Source: CAZIPE01 sp964541305
GTDB taxonomy: Bacteria; Patescibacteriota; Saccharimonadia; Saccharimonadales; UBA7683
Direction: 5' to 3'
DNA: 64,000 bases
Assembly: GCA_964541305.1 (NCBI GenBank)
Contig: CAZIPE010000003.1
Location: forward strand, 7,408 to 71,407
The stretch's first letter is position 1. Each line of letters opens with the position of its first letter. This document shows positions 60,243 through 64,000 of the stretch, piece by piece. The position numbers were made by a program, and so were the translations under genes. The notes below the pieces were generated by a model. The model saw only the letters and a program-made list of their open reading frames with translations. It made no database searches and was not told the origin of the DNA.

Positions 60243-62833
60243 ACTTCTAGCGGTTCGTCTTCTTCTGTATTATTTGCAACAGCTGGCTGTGACGTATCAG
60301 TCTTCTGGAGGGCTTTTGTGGTATTGGCCAAGCTTTCTTCTACTTTATCGTTATTAACATATGTATACGCGTATAGTTTCCGTGAAGACCGCATAACCTT
60401 GTTCGCAGTTGTCTTATTACCCTCATATTCAAGGAGTATCGTCTCTCCAGACAGTGGTTCCTGCGAATGGATTGCTGACAGCCTCGCGTAAAAATTGTAG
60501 CTTGGTAAATTAGCAATCTCACCCTCCTCAATAAATGGCTTAAAGAGTGGCAAAACTAATTGTTCGTCAACCGGGCTACCGGTTCGAAAACTAATAACTG
60601 TTCCTACGTTTGCTAGGATAATTTGTACTAAGCGTTGTTCATCTTGCTGTGCGGTAGATTGTTCGGCCATAGTCAGAAATAGCTTATACTTTCGAGCTTC
60701 ACTGAGCATCTGTACAAAGGGCATCGTGGCAAAGTTTTGGAACTCATCAACATAAAGATAGAATGGTTTTCGCTCAGACTGCTCTACTCTAGCCCGCCGT
60801 AGCGCTGCGAGCTGTAGCTTGGCCAGTACAGCTGTGCCAAAGAGTGCCGAGCTATCTTCTCCAAGATTACCTTTTGAAAAATTGCAAATCAGAATTTTAC
60901 CTGAAGCTAGGATCTCATCAAAATCGATGGTAGATTTTGGTCTGCCCATCACACGCTTGGTGGCTGGAGAAAATTCAAAGCGGCCAATCTTACTCGTGAC
61001 ACCGTGACTCATTTTGACACGCTGCATGGCGCCCGCTTTGCCGAGTTCATTTTGCCAAAAGTTTTTGAGTGTTCCAGCTGGCAGATCATTAGTTATCTTT
61101 TTGCGGTAATTGTCGTTGGTGAGTAGCTCAAAAATGGTAAAAATGGTTGGGTCTTCTGTGGTAAGTGCTGTTTGAATAGCATTTCTCAGAACGTACTCAA
61201 TCCGGTGGCCGCCGGAATCATCATCTGAAAAGATCTTACGCAGTACAGAAATAACTGACTCGGTGACACGATCTTTTTCTCGCTCCAAGGCACTGCCAGT
61301 CAGCCCGTCAGGAATTTCCAGCAGGTTCATAGCAAGTGGGTGATCAATATCATCAGGGTTAAAGTAAACGACATCTTTAACTCGATCTTCTGGTATGTAT
61401 CGCAGCAGGTGTTGGGCCATATCGCCATGCGGATCAATCACGGCGATACCTTTGCCATCCCGTATGTCTTGCACAATGCCATATTGCAGCATGGTGGTCT
61501 TACCATTGCCGGTTCCGCCAATAATATAAACATGACGTTCTCGCTCGGCTTCGGTTAACCCAATCTTTGTAACAGTACCCTGGTGGATGTTTTGACCTAT
61601 AACGACATCAAAGTGCTGGTTATTCTTAAGCGAAACCGGTGCGGGGAGTGATTTACTGAGCGACTTTGAGACATTTTCTGTACGAGCAGACGTACTATGG
61701 GGGAAGTGAAAGAGGGCGGCGAGTTCGGCGGAACTGAGGATGCTTGAGTTGGTATGAAAGAATGAAGGCAGGCGATGAATAAATACGAAGTTTCGTATAT
61801 GCCAGCCAACTTTCGGTATATAGCTCCTGACCGACTTTAATGCTTGCCACTTTGGTGTTGCATACACAGCTAATGAGTTGATAAACGCACGGCTGCGGTT
61901 TTTGAGACTCTGTTTGTTGCTCGAAAGAATCAGCAATCGCAAGTCAACATAAAATAAATCTTGGCTGAGTTTTTGGTGCATGTCATCAAGGAGCTCTTGT
62001 TCAGCAGGTGGCACCGGAAGTGACTGTGTGGCCGTACGACCTGATTTCGGTGAGCTATACAGTTCGTGTGTGAGAAAGGCGTAGAGCATACCCCAGGCTA
62101 AAATGAATGGCAGCTTAATGATGATCCAGATAATACGAAGACCATTGCGAGCTGAAAATGACTTTTCAAGGCTTGAGCCAGACCAGTAGCCCTGTCGTAT
62201 CTTCATATCAATACGAGCAGCTTCGGCAACTGCAGCTGAAGTAACGGTCAATTGGAAACTCATCAATTCCTCATCATCGAGTTTTGTCATGGCATTGGTG
62301 AGATATGAGACCGGATCATGCTCAGTAATTGACTGAGCGGTATCAAGTGGGTGCGCAAAGTGATTCACTTGTTTAAATACGTGAATTAACGACTGTTTGC
62401 CTGGACGCACGTAATCCTTTACGACTTTCACTTTCGCGTCGGCGATATAGGCATGAATTGTTTGACGAATGAATGCAGCGCTCTCTTCATCCGCACGAAC
62501 AAGGTAACGGATGCCATCATGCTTTGTCGAGATGATCTCCAGTGAAACGGTTGGCACATATCGCAGGAGGTGATCTCGAAAGGGCCGACTTTTTAGTAAG
62601 CCATGTAATACCGAGAAAAGCTGAGTCGTTGCCACTGGCACTTTGTTTTGGAACGCTGGTGGTGTGATCTCAAGCAAAACACTTTTTTGTTTGAGTTTAC
62701 GCCGCTGATTTATGAGTCTCAGCAGCGTCCCTACGATGACTACGACAACGATAGACCCAGCCACTACAATGCCAAGCCATGGCAGTATGGTCTGAAGTAC
62801 TGTAATAAACTGTCCACCAGATTCTTGTGTCAT
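60239..62833 (-). CDS. VirD4/TraG-like conjugative coupling ATPase
   Basis: 864 residues from ATG 62833 (GGGAG upstream). One N-terminal membrane helix (LGIVVAGSIVVVVIVGTLLR), a long central region, Walker A IIGGTGNGKTTMLQYG, IAVIDPHGDMAQHLLRYIPE, Walker B YLYVDEFQNFATMPFVQML and a C-terminal FKPFIEEGEIANLPSYNFYA. This is the type IV secretion coupling/helicase family that feeds DNA to the conjugation channel. No relaxase or full secretion set is in the window, so the element may be mobilisable or extend beyond 64 kb. Confidence 0.88.
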
Positions 62834-62945
62834 GGCAGCTCCCTTTGGCGATGGTCTGACTACCTCAATAGTAACAGAGGTGGCATTAGGGGACAATATC
62901 TGGTAGACTTCAGGGAGATATTTGTTCTAGTAGAATAGTGAATGT

Positions 62946-63167
62946 ATGAATGAACGTAAACTGAAGAAATCAATTGGTGCAAATCTGCAAAAGGCTCGTA
63001 AGGCGAGACGACTTACGCAGCGAGAAGTTGCTCAGGCGGTTGGTGTTACTACGAATTATTACGCAACGCTTGAGCAGGGCGTAGCAATTGCTTCAGTTGA
63101 AACGCTCTATGAAATTTTTGCTGTCTTACATATTGCCGCTTCGGACGTGTTTCCAGATAAGATTTAA
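62946..63167 (+). CDS. Xre-family transcription regulator
   Basis: 73 residues. IGANLQKARKARRLTQREVA followed by QAVGVTTNYYATLEQGVAIA is a single-domain HTH of the Cro/C1 type. A TAGAAT box is ~10 nt upstream. Divergent from the coupling ATPase, so it may regulate transfer genes. Confidence 0.88.
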   Translation: MNERKLKKSIGANLQKARKARRLTQREVAQAVGVTTNYYATLEQGVAIASVETLYEIFAVLHIAASDVFPDKI

Positions 63168-63367
63168 TCTTTCTTCTTCGTGTACTCACGAATAGCTTCG
63201 GCTAAGGCCTCGTCGGATCTCGCAATCTGGTTGCTTTTCGCTTGCATAGCCTCAATAAATTGGATGGCATAATCTCGATCAGCGTTAGCTGGATCATATA
63301 TTTTAAGATGACGAATAACCGTTTCAATGTCTTTCTCGTTGATATGGTATTGTGCGTGATCTGCCAT
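63164..63367 (-). CDS. Small protein of unknown function
   Basis: 67 residues, helical and charged, ends in KKKD. TATAAT lies ~12 nt before the ATG. The stop overlaps the convergent Xre gene by 4 nt. No family recognised. Confidence 0.55.
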   Translation of the reverse strand: MADHAQYHINEKDIETVIRHLKIYDPANADRDYAIQFIEAMQAKSNQIARSDEALAEAIREYTKKKD

Positions 63368-63384
63368 GTCGTAGTTCTATTATA

Positions 63385-63864
63385 TCACCAAAACCGATGG
63401 TGAATCTTGGTGAAGATCGTCATCTGCCGCACTAATTCAGCAGAGTTCGTGCGCCGCATAATTTCTTTACTGAATGCTTGCGATAATATATTCAGTGAAC
63501 CTTCCCAAAGAATCTGATTATCTATAATTGCGAGCTTGCGGTGGCGCATATCGTTAAAGAAGTACACCTTAACACCGCTATCTCTCAAAATACGAATGGA
63601 TTTCCATGCTTGTATTTCTAATAGTTTGTCGTGATGACGAGGATTGCGGGTGTTCACACGGATCTCAACACCTTTTCTTACCAGCTTATTAAATAGTCTG
63701 GCAAAATAAAGGGCTCGTTTCACAGTTAGAAACGGACTTTCTATAATAATCTTGGATTGAGCTCGCTTCATATCTCGAATAAAGCCAGGGTAGAAGGATA
63801 GCTCATTAAAAAGCGAATTATTAGTAAGTGTGGCCGACGGTGTTCTGCGAAGTAAGTTAAACAT
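63385..63864 (-). CDS. Phospholipase D-like domain protein
   Basis: 159 residues from ATG 63864 (GGAGGGG upstream). RAQSKIIIESPFLTVKRALY and the partial HKD motif HRKLAIIDNQILWEGSLNIL (His, Lys, Asp, then Gly-Ser) are typical of PLD nuclease-type domains with one HKD site. It could be a nuclease of the mobile element. The gene continues from a short upstream frame (63857-63952). Confidence 0.75.
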   Translation of the reverse strand: MFNLLRRTPSATLTNNSLFNELSFYPGFIRDMKRAQSKIIIESPFLTVKRALYFARLFNKLVRKGVEIRVNTRNPRHHDKLLEIQAWKSIRILRDSGVKVYFFNDMRHRKLAIIDNQILWEGSLNILSQAFSKEIMRRTNSAELVRQMTIFTKIHHRFW

Positions 63865-63952
63865 CTTGCCCCTCCAGAGCCAGCAGCTTTTCAGCCAGTT
63901 CTCGGAGATCGTTAAAGAAGGTTTCGGAAACAACCCCCCTTAGGTTCACCAC
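63857..63952 (-). CDS. Possible 31-residue peptide upstream of the PLD-like gene
   Basis: GTG 63952 to TAA 63857; C-terminus FFNDLRELAEKLLALEGQDV is helical. It overlaps the PLD-like start by 8 nt and contains its ribosome-binding site, which suggests translational coupling. No good ribosome-binding site of its own; it may be an end fragment of a former gene. Confidence 0.3.
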   Translation of the reverse strand: MVNLRGVVSETFFNDLRELAEKLLALEGQDV

Positions 63953-63988
63953 GAAATAGCCCAAGCATTAGCTTGGGTTTTTTCGTGC
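63953..63988 (+). terminator. Hairpin terminator (mainly plus strand)
   Basis: CCCAAGC-ATTA-GCTTGGG followed by TTTTTT, with an outer CGAAA/TTTCG pairing. No plus-strand gene ends close by, so what it terminates is not clear from the window. Confidence 0.6.
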
Positions 63989-64000
63989 TAGCTCTATTTG

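Noticed and set aside
63941..63990. Possible right attachment site (TTCACCA before a terminator)
   Set aside because: Only ~6 bp agree with the tRNA-Glu 3' end (TCACCA), too little to call an attachment site.

Overview
The window looks like a contig from a host-associated or episymbiotic bacterium of the Candidate Phyla Radiation (Patescibacteria), most likely Candidatus Saccharibacteria (TM7). This is inference. It rests on the very short intergenic spaces, a TsaB of only 129 residues, an HTH-MurA fusion, a membrane-anchored double-AAA Clp ATPase, two prepilins beside a degenerate PilB-like protein, LXPTG-type surface anchoring with a sortase, and many start codons that sit 6-8 nt after a -10 box (leaderless mRNAs). 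UGA is used as a stop, for example in ATGA overlaps, so this is not a recoded SR1/Gracilibacteria genome.

Layout. 1-13.9 kb is core genome: a prepilin, recA with a run of overlapping small genes, recX, an assembly gap (100 N with the same 55 bp on both sides), type IV pilus pieces, tsaE-tsaB, a VPETG surface protein, rny (RNase Y) and an ABC1/UbiB-like kinase. 14-27.7 kb has tRNA-Pro next to a broken copy of itself, a secreted subtilase, a ferric-reductase-like plus VIT1-like pair, a Clp ATPase, tRNA-Arg/tRNA-Gly, a sortase, an HTH-MurA fusion with a palindromic operator, glyA, a site-2 protease, murB and tRNA-Arg. 27.7-45.2 kb is variable: three small genes each preceded by the same 25-bp repeat that starts in tRNA-Arg, tRNA-Lys surrounded by scrambled tRNA-Lys pieces, folD, two receiver-only response regulators, an ornithine-decarboxylase-like enzyme, a histidine kinase, and a UmuD'-like/UmuC pair.

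45.2-64 kb is an accessory island that begins at tRNA-Glu. It carries a large serine recombinase, a replication-relaxation protein, a VirD4/TraG-like coupling ATPase and regulators (mobility functions), plus three cargo blocks. (1) An ABC-F ATPase and a phosphotransferase sit behind an 8-codon upstream ORF and an intrinsic terminator, the usual layout of antibiotic-inducible attenuation. (2) A tryptophan-responsive locus has a TrpR-family gene with three CTAG half-sites 8 bp apart in its promoter, then a 25-codon leader peptide with two Trp codons and a four-segment attenuator, then an IDO/PrnB-like heme dioxygenase homologue, a luciferase-like flavin monooxygenase and a TIGR04076-like protein; a divergent cupin gene shares the operator. 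(3) A diversity-generating retroelement (DGR) has a variable protein with a C-terminal VR, a 7-bp stem hairpin just after VR, a TR 437 bp downstream, an Avd-like gene on the opposite strand and a reverse transcriptase. By hand count 14 of 19 VR/TR differences fall on TR adenines. The RT gene is interrupted by nine AGAC tetranucleotide repeats that put its two halves out of frame; 5, 8 or 11 repeats would restore it. That makes the DGR a candidate phase-variable diversity generator, which I regard as the most interesting object in the window.

All calls are by reading alone; no database search was run.
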